Assembly: GCA_007026445.1 (NCBI GenBank)
Contig: VDMD01000098.1
Coordinates: forward strand, 1 to 64,000
Source: Schizophyllum amplum
Lineage: Eukaryota; Basidiomycota; Agaricomycetes; Agaricales; Schizophyllaceae
Reading direction: 5' to 3'
Length of the DNA stretch: 64,000 nucleotides
Below the pieces are notes generated by a model. It had not been told where the DNA came from and made no database searches. It saw nothing but the letters and a program-made list of their open reading frames with translations. Below are positions 34,114 to 45,563 of the stretch, piece after piece. Within the stretch, counting starts at the first letter, position 1. Every line of letters starts with the position of its first letter. The position numbers were made by a program, and so were the translations under genes.

Positions 34114-34800
34114 ATGGACAACGCGTCAAGCCTATGGTGCATGGTCTCTCCTTCGCTGCTATCACTCACGCTCACCCTCAATCGCAGCTACATCTCTCTC
34201 GCTCTGCTCAATCTACGGTCAGCAATCGGTCCACCATCCTCTTCTCCACACATCCCCTCGTTCATCCCTTTCCACTCGCTCGTTCATCTCGTCCTCCCAT
34301 TTTCTCATCCCTCACGCCTTTTGCTCGCTTCCCTTTCGCTTACTCTACCCTCCCACAGAATCGCCTTCACGGGCATCGAGCATGCCCGCGCGCTCAGGCG
34401 ATCCGAATCCGAGCCACTTCTGGACGATGCACCACGCTTTGGCCCTCCCAAGGCCCTCGCCTCCGGAACCGGCGGCACCGCCGACATCGCGCCCATCAAA
34501 GAGCTATCATCCTCCTCGCGCGTCTGCGCCGCCGCCTCTGTCGCGTTCTGCATCGCAGGCGCGCTCAATATCGCGGCGGGGTGCTGGATGATCGTGCAGG
34601 CGCCACCGGGGCGTGCGCTCCTCGCCGCGGGCGTCGCGGGAGTGCTGCTACTGTCGGGCGCGATGAACATGGGCGCGGCGTATGTCGCGGTGGGGTCAAG
34701 TCGGGTAACGGAGACGACGGGAGGGCGACACGGCACCGCGGGGGCGGGGATTGCTCGGTCAGGGCTGGTTCTTCAACCTCCGTGCATCGAGAAGTGCTAG
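34114..34800 (+). CDS. small membrane protein, tandem array copy 3
   Basis: Predicted 164 residues from exons 34114-34136 (23 nt), 34188-34217 (30 nt) and 34359-34800, with introns of 51 and 141 nt. Sequence: a short N-terminal hydrophobic piece (YISLALLNL), GIEHARALRRSESEPLL, then hydrophobic stretches (VCAAASVAFCIAGALNIAAGC, GVAGVLLLSGAMNMGAAYVAV) and a TTGGRHGTAGAG segment ending CIEKC. It is the only array copy intact with respect to the shared reading frame at both ends. Two or three membrane passes are likely. The family is unknown to me, and related genes should occur in close relatives. Confidence 0.65.
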   Translation: MDNASSLWCMVSPSLLSLTLTLNRSYISLALLNLRSAIGPPSSSPHIPSFIPFHSLVHLVLPFSHPSRLLLASLSLTLPSHRIAFTGIEHARALRRSESEPLLDDAPRFGPPKALASGTGGTADIAPIKELSSSSRVCAAASVAFCIAGALNIAAGCWMIVQAPPGRALLAAGVAGVLLLSGAMNMGAAYVAVGSSRVTETTGGRHGTAGAGIARSGLVLQPPCIEKC

Positions 34801-36466
34801 TTGGGGCAACGTGAACTGGGGACCCCGTACGGGGCTCGTCTCTCCTAACCCTATCCTCTCCTGCGACGGGCGCGGACGACCCTGTGGTGCCGGCCCCGTT
34901 CTACATCCCTCCTTACTACCCGCGGACGATGCGAGAAGGATGCGACGGCGCCACCCGCCCGCAGCCTCGCTTGCCTCCGAGTATCTCCCCCTTCTCGAGC
35001 ATCCGTCGACCTCTCCCGTTCATGTATCGACCCCGGGTCCGCCAAGTGCGCTATCCACCCGCGCTCACCTCGATTATCCTGGCTTCTGGTGTGCCACTGC
35101 ACCTTCGAGTTCATGGGCCGCCTAGTACACATACAGACCCGACACACAACCGCAATGGTCCTATCGCGCTACTTCATGTCTAGCTGCTCCGCCCCAATCC
35201 TCCTGTATCAGTAGTGTATCGCCATGCATCTCGTTTGCCTACCGCACGGACGCCGAGGATGCGGCGGTACCGACGACCGTCTGACCACCTTCTCGAGTTC
35301 ATTTCTCTCTATTCCGACGCCTTATGATTCTTCAGTGCATCCTTCATAGCGTTGGGGAGGAAAAGATCAAGGTAATCAAGCAAAAGTCCGGAGAGCGGAG
35401 AAAGCCCAATCGCGAATGAAGGGATCGCTGGGCCCTGGCAGTGGCACTGGCAGCGAACCCCAGGAATTGATGACGTCGAAGAGTTCGCGATCACATGATC
35501 CTTTCGCCCTCTTCAAAAAGTAAGATTACCAGAGTTGGGGCATCACATTCCTTTTCTCTTCTACCCCACCATTATCATGACATCCGGCAACAGCCTAGAG
35601 CTGGAGACTCGTCGACTGCTCTCAATTCACCGTACCTTGTCGCCTGGAGCAGCGTCCAGGTCACTGCAATGAAGACCCTTGACTCCCCGTGACTCCAACT
35701 TTCAGCTTCAATTCTGGCTGAAGAGCACGATTCATGGTGCCCGAAGCGTATGAACAATACTGCTGTGGGCGCAGGGCAAGCCGCACCCGCGCGTCGACGA
35801 GTACGCCCCCCTCATAACTATACTCAAGCGCATATAATCACCTTTTCGCAACCTCCGACCACCCTTCATCCCGTATCTTCATAAAACGCGATTGCTTCCC
35901 TTGGCCTCTTGTCGCAGAGGTCACAGTGACGCCGGTGGCAGCGGATACGAGTCACAACGATTGCAGAGTCGGACAACTAGCGACAGCGTGAATTGAGCCT
36001 GATGTCCCGTCCCACTCGGTAAGTGGCTCCTTACCTCTCAATGACGTTCGGAGCAAGCCCCGCGCTCCGGCAGGTATACTCGCGTGCGCGCGCGTGGAGG
36101 GGCTTGATCCGAACCTACTCAATGACCCGCTCACGACGACGGAAAGGAGTAATAGCGATACCGATTAGTGATCTAATTCATTGTCTTCGATCATCGTCGT
36201 GATCTCTTACTTCTTACCCTCATGTCCAATGTCAGAGTCTCCTTCGATACTCGCTCTCCACCATCGTCGACGGCGTCTCCCTCATCTGCCATTGTCTCGT
36301 GAACGCCCGGGCCGCCCGCTACGCCCCGCCGCGCCATCCCGGAAAGCAGCTGCATGCATCACTGCTGATTGCGGCTTTCCCTCCGCAATGGCCGACTTAT
36401 CTGCTGGATCGTGGCCTATAAGAGGCCGGCGGCGCGTCGACGCGGTCTGCTGACGCACGCGATATA
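34801..36466. other. 1.7-kb interval upstream of the fucosidase gene
   Basis: Ends with the promoter side of the plus-strand fucosidase (a GATATAATG precedes the start at 36467). Small ORFs occur but none is convincing. No repeat arm of the preceding array is present here. Confidence 0.4.
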
Positions 36467-39400
36467 ATGCTACTCCCCCGCGCGTGTGCGATGGCGGTCG
36501 CGCTTCGTGCCCTGGGCGTGGCCGCTGCGCTGCTGCAGACGCAGGTGGACCTCGCACCGTATCTGAACAACAAGGCCGCCGCGATGGAGAGGAAAACAGC
36601 GAACTTTGACGGACATCATGGGTCGTATCCGGCAGAGTACCTCCCACAGGGAACCCTTGTCGACGCGTCGATCAACGTGAGTGGGACGTGACGCGTGTAT
36701 GGACGAGCAAGCTGACGGCCTCGCAGTACAAATTGCCTGTGTTCACCGACCCCGATCCTACTGTCTTGGACAACATCAACTGCACGGGACAGACAATCGA
36801 GGTGCCGCCCGGGCGCTATCATTCGTTCAACTTCCTAGGCGTGACGGATGGGATTGCCGTTGTGAACGGGGAGTTCCTTGCGGTGCGTGAAGCGTTATAC
36901 CTCTTTGCATCGGTACTTATGCTCGTCGCAGATCTACGACGACAACACCACCGAAAGCCTGGGCTTCGTTGTCGCACCTTGGTGGTCAAGAAATCCGTCC
37001 GACGGGTATATGCGCTCCATTCCCCCGAAACCATACAGCATACTCACTCCCCTCAGACCCATCACGGTGCCCTACCTGAACGAGGGCCTCGGAAATGGCA
37101 CGACCCACAAGAACTGTACGCTATCTATCTTTTTCCACAGTCAAAACCTAATATCATGCACTCACAGACAACATCACGCGCATGTTCACCTTCCAGCACC
37201 ACGTCGACAATGCGAAGGTTTTGACGGGTCTCATCATGCCAAAGTGCGTCTAGCAAGCTGCATATATGCTTCATCTACACTGACGCTTGTCCGTACGCAG
37301 CCAAACGGGCACCTCGCAGCTCACGGGCACCGTCAGCATCCACGTCTTCGCCATCACGCTCGTCTCTGCATCGGATACCACCGCAAGCGCGCCCGTCCTC
37401 GCCGTGCAGAACGTGCGCAGCACAACAAAGTGAGCGCCGGGCCCTCCCCTTCCTTACCTCACAACTCTCCTGACTCTTACGAATACTCACTCCCCTCCCT
37501 CCAGATTCCGCACCCTCGACGACGGCACCCAGGCCCAGCTCATCGAAATCACCATCGACAACCTCGCCCCTTCCACGGCCGGCCCCGCCGCTTGGCTCAC
37601 CGCGCCCGTCACCATCGCGCTCGACTCGCCGGACGTGGAGACCGTGATGCCGGCGACGATCATGCGGTTGAGGGGCGGGGATCAGGCGAAGGTGGTCGTC
37701 GGGGTGGTGAATAGGGGGGTGAGGGGGGGAGGTGGTGGTGGCGGTGGGGAGGGTGGTGGCGATGGAGAGGGCAACAGCTTGAGGATCAATGGCGTCGTTT
37801 ACCAAAGGTCCATGGACGGCGAATCCGACAGCGACGGCATATTCTTCGCGAGGGACGCCTCTCCCGCAGGCACGGACGTTGTTCCCGCGGGCACGCCCTC
37901 CACGGCGACTGTCACCCTCAATGGCAAGCCCCTGTCGGCCTGCGCTTGGGAGATTGTGGCTGGGATCCCGGACTACTATGTGGGGGACGAGAGCCTGAGG
38001 ACGCACGAGAGCGCGGAGTGGTTCGATGATGCGAAGTTTGGGTTGTTTGTGCATTGGGGTGCGTTGTCGGTTTTCTTTGTTGGATGAGGGGACGTTGGAG
38101 GAGGGGAGGTTGGGGAGGGGAGGTTGGGCGAGGGGAGGGTGGCCGAGGAGAGGTTGGCCGAGGAGAGATTGGACGAAGGGAGGGTAGCCAAGCGAGAGAA
38201 GGGTGGACGAGGGGAGGGTAGCCAAGCGAGGGGAGGGAAGGGGAACTCAATTCAGCATTAGGACCTAACCTCCACCACAGGCATCTACTCCGTCCCCGCG
38301 TGGACCATCTCTGGCACACAGTACGCCGAGTGGTACTGGTACTGGCAGCACAACCCCGCGAACGCGTCCTCGGCGGTGTGGACGCATCATAAGGAGGTGT
38401 ACGGGGAGGACTTCTTCTACGACGACTTCTTCCCGGACTTTACCGCGGACGCGTTCGACGCGGAGGAGTTTGTGCAGTTTGTGGCGGATGTGGGGGCCAA
38501 GTATTTTGTGAGTGGTCTCCGTTCGGGCTGGTCATGCGTGTTCTCGAGTGAGAAGAGCTGACGCTTGCTGTAGGTTATCACCACGAAGCATCATGACGGG
38601 TTTGCCCTCTTCGATACGGGGGCGTCGAGCAATAGGAACTCGCTCAATTATGGGCCCAAGTACGTCCTCATCTCGCGTCAGCTGTCGCTACTCTGACACC
38701 CACCCCAGGCGTGATCTCATTGCTGAGATCATGCTCGCGGCAACCACGACGCAGCCGCAGCTGCACCGTGGCGTGAGCTCCCCCGCTGCGCCAGTGCTTC
38801 CTCGTCATCGCTAACATATGCCCAAGCTATACTTCTCGCTCCCCGAATGGTTCAACCCCTCGTTCGCGAAGTACGGGCACTCGAACGGCAACGATGGCCA
38901 GTACCATAGGCGGAGTTCTGACCCGGATTCTGTGAGTGGGCCATGCATGGTGTCTCATTGCCGCTCATCATCCCCACCAGCCTGGCTACGATATACTTCA
39001 GCATACAGGCTTCGCGGGGGGTCTAGCTGCGTGCGTTTTCCTTGTGTCGACGCTCTGGTCCGGCTGATCTCATATGACACTAGTAACGCATACAACGCGA
39101 GCGCGCCGAAAGAGGCTTACACTGGCTACATCGAGGTCAATGACTTCCTCCAAGACATCATGAAACCGCAGATGGAGGCGCTCTTCTACAAATACGAGAC
39201 AGACATGCTGTGGTGCGATATAGGCGGGGATACGGTGCTTCCGGCCATAGGTATGTGCGGATCGTATACATATCTTGTTTTGGTGCAGAGCTCATGAAGG
39301 ACTTTGCAGCGCCGGACTGGTTCAACTGGGCGCGTAGGGCTGGCAGGCAGGTGGTTGCGAATGCTCGTTGCGGTGCGAACTACTCCGATTTTGATGTGAG

Positions 39401-40168
39401 TCTGGTGGATGTCCCCCCGGCGTGCTCGTGCTGATCTCCTTCGACACAGAACCCCGAGTACTCGACCACGAGCCATCTCAGTGCGCCGTTCCTCGTGTAT
39501 CTCGTTACCGTGACTGACACCCTTGTAGAACTGCGCAAGTGGGAGTCCAGCGAAGGCTCGGATCCGTACTCGTACGGCTACAACAAGGACACTCCATATG
39601 AGGACTATCGCAACGCGACCTATATCCTGCGCTCGCTCGTCGATATCGTATCGAAGAATGGGAACTACCTCATCGATATTGGGCCCACTGCGAACGGGAC
39701 GATCGTGCCTCCATCGCGCGACTCGTTGCTCGCGGTCGGACAGTGGCTGAAGATGAGGTGAGTATCGACGATTTGGGCATTACGAAGGAGATCCTAAATA
39801 TGTATGCTAGCGGCGAGGCTATCTACGGCACCAAGTACTGGTATGTCGCTGCTGAGGATGGCGATCTGCGCTTTGTGAGTTCTGTACCTTGTCTGATGGG
39901 ATAGTGTCTCTGATGCTCTCTTCGGCAGACTACGAAGGACGATGCGTTCTACATCCTGTCTCTCGCCTATCCCGAGAGCGGTGTCATCTCGACCAGTCTT
40001 CCTTTGCCGGTCAAGGAGGGTGACAGGGCGACGTTCCTCGGGGTTGATACTGTGGAGAAAGAGCTTGACTGGCGATGGACGGACGATGGGGTCTTCGAGC
40101 TGTATGCGGACGAAGACGATCTGAAGCAGGTGGAGGATGTTTGGGCGTTCAAGATAGCATACATGTGA
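36467..40168 (+). CDS. secreted alpha-L-fucosidase, GH29 family
   Basis: Predicted 885 residues in 17 exons: 36467-36676, 36727-36882, 36932-37115, 37168-37243, 37301-37429, 37505-38058, 38281-38507, 38574-38659, 38709-38772, 38827-38931, 38981-39030, 39084-39250, 39310-39395, 39450-39480, 39529-39757, 39811-39874 and 39929-40168. All joins keep phase. The start carries a signal peptide (MAVALRALGVAAALL; in-frame ATGs at 36467 and 36491). GH29 marks: WFDDAKFGLFVHWG, TTKHHDGFALF, LHRGLYFSLPEWFNP and DMLWCDIGG, whose Asp after Cys is the expected nucleophile. It hydrolyses terminal alpha-L-fucose from glycans outside the cell. It is longer than bacterial GH29 because of an extra N-terminal domain of about 450 residues with a Gly-rich insert. 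Confidence 0.9.
38059..38280 (+). repeat. repeat-filled intron in the fucosidase gene
   Basis: This intron is 222 nt while the gene's others are 48-75 nt. About 38090-38240 consists of short G-rich direct repeats built on GAGGGGAGGTTGG/CCGAGGAGAGGTTGG. The purine-rich character resembles the minisatellite at 60.3-61.4 kb but the unit differs. Confidence 0.65.
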
Positions 40169-40458
40169 CATTTCGGGTGTGTGCTTCTTGCTGGAACGGA
40201 CGGAAACTTATGTGGCGCGCGGACGGTCCGGTTGCCAGCCGGCATGCCGGCCGCTTTTGTCAACTTCCCGACTTCGACCTTCCATGCAGTTCACTTTCCC
40301 ATGTACACGGAGTTCGCATGTCGCCGGTATACCAGGCGACGCCATGCCAGTGCTCTTGTTTTGAGCTAAGTAGTTCCCGGCGTGCTCTTTTGTTTCCACC
40401 GCCTTCTTGCCCAGAACCAACCTTGACCGACTGTTTATCGTCTTGATCGATTGTCGAG

Positions 40459-41684
40459 ATGACTCTCCTCCCCTATATAGGTGCATACGTTGTTGTGTCT
40501 CTTGACCCGGTCTCCAGCCTACAGAACATTGATGACGAGATCGTGAAGGAGGAGGCCCGCAAGATGAGGTGCGGGAGATATGTGGCGTCTACATTTGGGC
40601 GTGTTGAATTCCCCTGATCTAACTCTGCTTATTGCATATCTAGGGGGTTCACGCCTCCTCCACCTCCTCACAATGTGTCCGCGAACACTCTGATGGTCAT
40701 TCGCCTCGCAAAATATGGAGCGTCGCGCGGACGGAAAGCCTTGGTGGCAAGTCATGCGAGACAACGTGCAGGCGCGGAAAAATGCTCTCTCAGCGTCCAA
40801 CCCATCCAATGGGCCGCCTGCGTCCGCCATCTCTGCGCAGGAGCCGATGTCGAACGGCGAAGTTTCTATGATCCCGCGGACTGAACCATCCTCAGCTGAT
40901 ATCAAGCAGTCCACTGATCTTGACGCTGGCTCGATCGACGCCAACGGTCCTAACAAGATCGACGACCCTGTCGAGGCCACAGGTCCAGGTATACGCAACG
41001 GCGAGTCGAGCGACGCTCGCACTGCGGGATCTGAGGACACGAATTCAGACGCGTCTGATTTCAAGGACGTGATTGCCGGTATCCTTCTTGGCTTGAACGA
41101 TGCCAGCGCCGATCAGACTCCTTGGCTCCACGTCGAGTCGTACGACATCAAGCAGTTTGCGGCGCCCCCGGACCCGTCGGGCTTTTTTGCGGAGCTGAAG
41201 GAGCTCGAGCGGTCAGTCTATCCTCGTCATTTCCGTTCGTAATGCTAACGGCCCGTTTAGAATCAAGAGCGACTACGTCGAGCGGCAGCACCGGCGTCTA
41301 GAAGAGGTCAGGCGGCAAGATGCTGAGTATATGGCGTCCTTAGAGGCGCGCGGGCAGGCTTTGTTCGGCCCGTCGCGCGCTCGAAAGTTCAGAGCGACGG
41401 TCAAGGAAGCGACCGGTACGTGCTTTGCAGCTGTTGTAGGCTGTAAACTCATCCTGCATTTCCCAGAGCGCCCTTTCGCGAAGACTGTAGGTTTCTTGCG
41501 TACGCGGCTCACTGCGCGGCGTGTCGCCGACGCGTCCTCAGCGCCGCCTGGCGGGAATGAGGATATCGGCGCCCCGTTTGGGAAGCAGAAGACGCGGACC
41601 CCTTTGCTGCGCAAGTTGTTCTCGCGCAAGGTCGCGCCGTCGTCGAGCGTTCTTGTCGCCGAAGGCACTGCTTTGCCAATTTAA
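40459..41684 (+). pseudogene. degenerate paralogue A of an unrecognised family
   Basis: Exons by comparison with paralogue B (45564-47086): 40459-40568, 40644-41211, 41261-41415 and 41467-41684. The N-terminus (LLPYIGAYVVVSLDPV) and C-terminal half (FKDVIAGILLGLN, PWLHVESYDIKQF, APPDPSGFFAELKELER, SDYVERQHRRLEEVRRQDAEYMASL) match B well. About 130 codons of B's middle are missing, and an extra base in an A-run near 40710-40713 shifts frame just before ADGKPWW. The part from about 40715 on is open and could still be expressed from an internal ATG. Gene A is therefore either a pseudogene or a truncated form. Confidence 0.55.
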
Positions 41685-43816
41685 GGCTTCGGTGCGTGGA
41701 TGCTGGCCGTCTGGTGTAGTTTTTGAGCTGTTTTTCATAACAGGTATGCAACGCTAACTTGGGCAGTAGATAATTATGTTCCTCTGGTATCCCCTGCTCG
41801 CCAATTGCTGTGCTTGGGGTATAAATATCATTGTGTCACGATGAATATTTGTTTGCATACTCGATATGTATGTATTGAATAAATTGTTTATTAAAGCACG
41901 TCCTGCGGCGTCCGAGAGCTAAAGGAGCGCGCCCGCTCGAAAGTTCATAGAACTGAGATACAGTGGACGGAGGACTATGGATACAGTTCAGAAACGATGC
42001 ACGAGGCGAACATGGACGCGCCTGTGGCAATGAAGACAATAGAGCGCATGAAATAACAAGATCGACGCGGCACAACACGCGCGCATGGGGCGCCGCCAGG
42101 ATCAGGGCATAGCGCCTTTGAGCTTCTCACCCCAGTTCTGGCCCATTTTCGCACCAATCCTATGCGAAAAGGCGGCTGACGCTGCAGCCTGCACAAGTTC
42201 CTTGGTTCTCGCCCTAAACGGGTTGGTCTTGTGAATGGGTGGAGCACTACCATTCGTACTGAGGGCCATATTCGCCTGGGCCCTTTGCTAAGCCAGGCAT
42301 CAGTCAATGTTGCGACAATGAGAGCGAGACGATACTCACAGAGCGCGACGGGGTAAATGAGACCTGGATTGCTTATCAAAAGAAGCGCTATTTTCCAGGA
42401 CAGGAGCAGGTCTCACCGACGCAGGGACTTTCTTTCTCGACTTCCAGGGCATAGGTGCACGGTGGGACGGACGTGAGGTTCGAGCAGGCGCAGGCATACT
42501 CATGACCTAGCGGCTTGTCAGCCCCCAGAGGCCTATGGATCATGAGCTAACCTCACCTGTGAGCTATTGGACCAGTCATCAGCAAATCCGGGGAATCCGT
42601 ATCTGTGCTTGTCGGGGTTACACAGTGATGGCGCGCGTGCGTCGGTTGCCACGCGGTAACGAGCCATCGTGAGGTCCATGTGCGCCTTGCGACCACTTGC
42701 CAAGTTGCATGACCTTGTCTCGAGCTTGCACTGCAGCGTGAGGTGGATCTGACCGTGTGTCAGGTATGTGACTTCAATACAAGCAAGTGAATGTCTTGCA
42801 TGTCACCGTGAGGATGATCTCAGCTTGTCACGGATCTGCAAATTGCTTGCTGCTCGCAATAAGTACACCTCAGTCTCTTTCTCCTGACATCGCTCGCGAA
42901 CTCAGATCCAGACTCCACTGGCAACGTGCTTCTGAAATGAATAAATAATCATAATGATCATGTCGTGCCATGTTGCACGGTGCAGACATTGGGTCTGGAA
43001 ACTTGCACGTAGCACAGATGCAGCCAGGATGCAGCGCTGGACTTCTGCTCGATGTCGACTGGTGACTTGGCGTGAATTCTTCGTCGTCCGGCGGCGCCGG
43101 GGCCCGGCGGCTGAGCAGTGAGAAACGGGGGGAAATGCCGATCAATGGCCATGGTAACCGATCAGAAGCGTAAAAGCCCGGAGCTGGGCTGTAACGTCAC
43201 GTTGCCGTTCTTGCCTCTTCCCACCAGTGACTCGCGCCCTCGTATCGTCCTTCGTATTTTACCATTCCGAGGTCAACGCCGGCTGTAGACTGCGCACGTT
43301 GATGACGGACAAAGGTGAGTCCAGCATGCTCAGTGCGACGAGTGTCCTTGATAACATATGGCAGAGTGGCCGTTTGTACGGTGACCCTTCCTGTGCGTTG
43401 CCCTCTCTATGATGACTCGGGGTACGTCGCACCTACAGCAGAGTATTCAGCACTTATTGACACACTCTTCGTCAGCTTGTTGTCTTCCCGCGCCTCTCTA
43501 CATCGCTGAGTTCAGTAGTTGGGCGAGCTAGGTACGCCGACTCACCATTAGCTGCGAATGCCCTGACTGACCAATCTCCCAGGTATACACAACTCCTCTA
43601 GAATTTCGGTGACTGTAGACTGTTCCGAGGCTGTCCATATACAATCCCCACCCCGTGTCGCTATACTACGCATAGCATATCTGTTACCGTCCACGTTGTA
43701 TCCCTAGCTGTATTAGAAAACTGCAATATATCTTTATTTTCCATCACCAAGCTATTAGCGGCGCAATGGGAAGGTCTGAATACCATGGGAGGCGCGAGCT
43801 GGCCGACGGCTCGTCG
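41685..43816. other. 2.1-kb interval with a possible Cys-rich exon
   Basis: Mostly without recognisable genes. On the minus strand, 42557-42748 is an open 64-codon stretch bounded by CAG| and |GTGAGG splice motifs, containing CNLASGRKAH, LCNPDKHRYGFPGF and a possible N-glycosylation site NSS. A second Cys-rich stretch (YACACSNLTSVPPCTYA) lies just beyond. They could be exons of a secreted protein, but the phases do not join cleanly and no start is evident. A 55-codon minus-strand ORF near 42105-42270 (MALSTNGSAPP...) is also open. Confidence 0.25.
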
Positions 43817-44887
43817 TCAGTTTGCGGATATGGCGACGAGCTCCGTGCTCAATTGCCAAAGTTGCGGCAAGCTTGCGGCGAGATTGCCGAGCGTGACGAC
43901 GATTGCTAATTTGACGCGGCCTTGTACTCGGTCGTATGGGCGTGCCAAGGCCGTGGGAACTTGTGGGCCCTTGCGACAGCTTGTGATGAGTTGCAAGCCA
44001 GTACAATGCATTATACGGATTTCCCTAATTTGCTGATGCCGCCAGCGGCCAAGGTTCAAATCGACATCGTATTTGAAGAGATCACTCTGAGCGTCGCGCG
44101 CAGTCCTCAGCATGAGATCGAGAGCGCTGCATAAGTGAGAACTCACGATCTTTGTCTGTGCGAGGAGATCCCGGGCGAACTTATCTCGAACCTCGGGCCA
44201 CTGCTGCATCATTCCTAGCCGATCCAGGTTGTCGGCGCAAAGATCATGTAGATTGTCGGTATCGACCGCGTTGACAAAAGGACAGCGGTGCTTTGGGATA
44301 GGTAGGCGGTGGCGGATGAAAGGGAAAATCGCTGTCTCGTCGACGCGGACAGACATGGCAAGCAGCCATTGAGGCTCTCTGCGCCACGGGGGATCAGTGT
44401 GAATGTGAGGCTGCCCTTCCTCGACGACAACACTCGGGGTTATAACAGGAATGAGCACAGACTTGAGGTCCCGCAAGACGGGAGGAAGATGCCAAGTTCC
44501 CTCGAATGTGCCCATGAGACAAATATACATGGCTTTTGGACCGTCTGCTCGCACCAAGACGCATGGACGCTCCTTGTTCCAGTGGGTAGAATGCGATGAG
44601 TATACGCTGGCTGATTCGACAAGCTTGGCCTTCGTGAAACCAGAACACACGCTGCGAATGAGGGACAGGATAAGTGATTTTTCCTCAGCCGCAATGGGCA
44701 GTCCCTTCCGCTGGCGCCAGAGGTCCTCGACGAATGGCTTGAGCGCGGTCAAGAGTGGCTCACGTGTCCCGAGAACGTCCCCGGGACGTGGTATAGAGGA
44801 AACGTCGCGACCATCTTCTGCGCAAGGCCGAAAGGTGCAGTCACAGCGGGGAATTGTGGCGGGGTCGTAGGCGACGGCGTTCGACAT
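43817..44887 (-). CDS. 356-residue protein of unknown function
   Basis: A single open frame of 356 codons, unusual here because most neighbours are split by introns. The N-terminus has a short Cys-containing segment (CDCTFRPC) followed by mixed alpha/beta-type sequence with AEEKSLILSLIRSV, MYICLMGTFEGTWHLPP and PWRREPQWLLAMSVR. There is no signal peptide or membrane segment. I do not recognise a domain. A short GTGAGT-to-CAG segment near 44130 is too small to be an intron. It lies between the two members of the A/B family but shows no similarity to them. Confidence 0.6.
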   Translation of the reverse strand: MSNAVAYDPATIPRCDCTFRPCAEDGRDVSSIPRPGDVLGTREPLLTALKPFVEDLWRQRKGLPIAAEEKSLILSLIRSVCSGFTKAKLVESASVYSSHSTHWNKERPCVLVRADGPKAMYICLMGTFEGTWHLPPVLRDLKSVLIPVITPSVVVEEGQPHIHTDPPWRREPQWLLAMSVRVDETAIFPFIRHRLPIPKHRCPFVNAVDTDNLHDLCADNLDRLGMMQQWPEVRDKFARDLLAQTKIVSSHLCSALDLMLRTARDAQSDLFKYDVDLNLGRWRHQQIREIRIMHCTGLQLITSCRKGPQVPTALARPYDRVQGRVKLAIVVTLGNLAASLPQLWQLSTELVAISAN

Positions 44888-45563
44888 GACGCGAGCTGCG
44901 GGAGGAAGGAAAGGTAACTGAATTGCACATGATAAGGGCTCGTTATATATGTAGAAGGACTCACAATAGCGAAAGATGTTCGCGGTGAGGACCCCGCAAC
45001 GTAATCGTATAGAATTGTATTCGCTCTATCCCTACTTCCGGCAACAAGGTACTCCTTTTCGAGCGTCAATTGGTCCGCCTCTCAGCGAGCGACCTCGCAA
45101 TAGCACAATAACCACTGCGGCTATTGCTTCCGAAGTCGGTCTCCCTGTGAGAATTACGAGATACCTTCCACAGCCGCAAGCTCGCAACTTCCGGGGTCGA
45201 CATCAGTAGACACAAGCCTGCCGGCTATCCATATATCGAGCAGCAGTTTAGCAGTCTCAAGTTTTGTCGCGTGAAGACCGAACATGGGGTGCAAGCCCGG
45301 TGTGAGCCTGGTGTAAGCAAACCTTCCAGCCGCCGAAAGCGGTGACAGTGACGTGACATGGCGCACCGTCACTCGGTGCTTGACTTCGATTCATTCAGTT
45401 CACAAATTGTGGCACTTTACCGGCACCGTGCCGACGCCGGCGAGCTCGTCGTGATGCCACGTCGACAAGGATGCTTAGACATCATCTTGCCTCAATATCT
45501 TCCCAAGCGTGAAACGCGCGCTCTTTTCGCCTCTGTATCGTTCTTTTCCACCTGCAGAAAATC
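44888..45563. promoter_or_regulatory. divergent promoter region before paralogue B
   Basis: Head-to-head interval between the minus-strand gene starting at 44887 and the plus-strand gene starting at 45564. It contains short ORFs only, and no specific site was identified. Confidence 0.4.

Noticed and set aside
37275..38225. 316-codon minus-strand ORF across fucosidase exons 5-7
   Set aside because: Crosses exons and the repeat-filled intron of a well-supported plus-strand gene.
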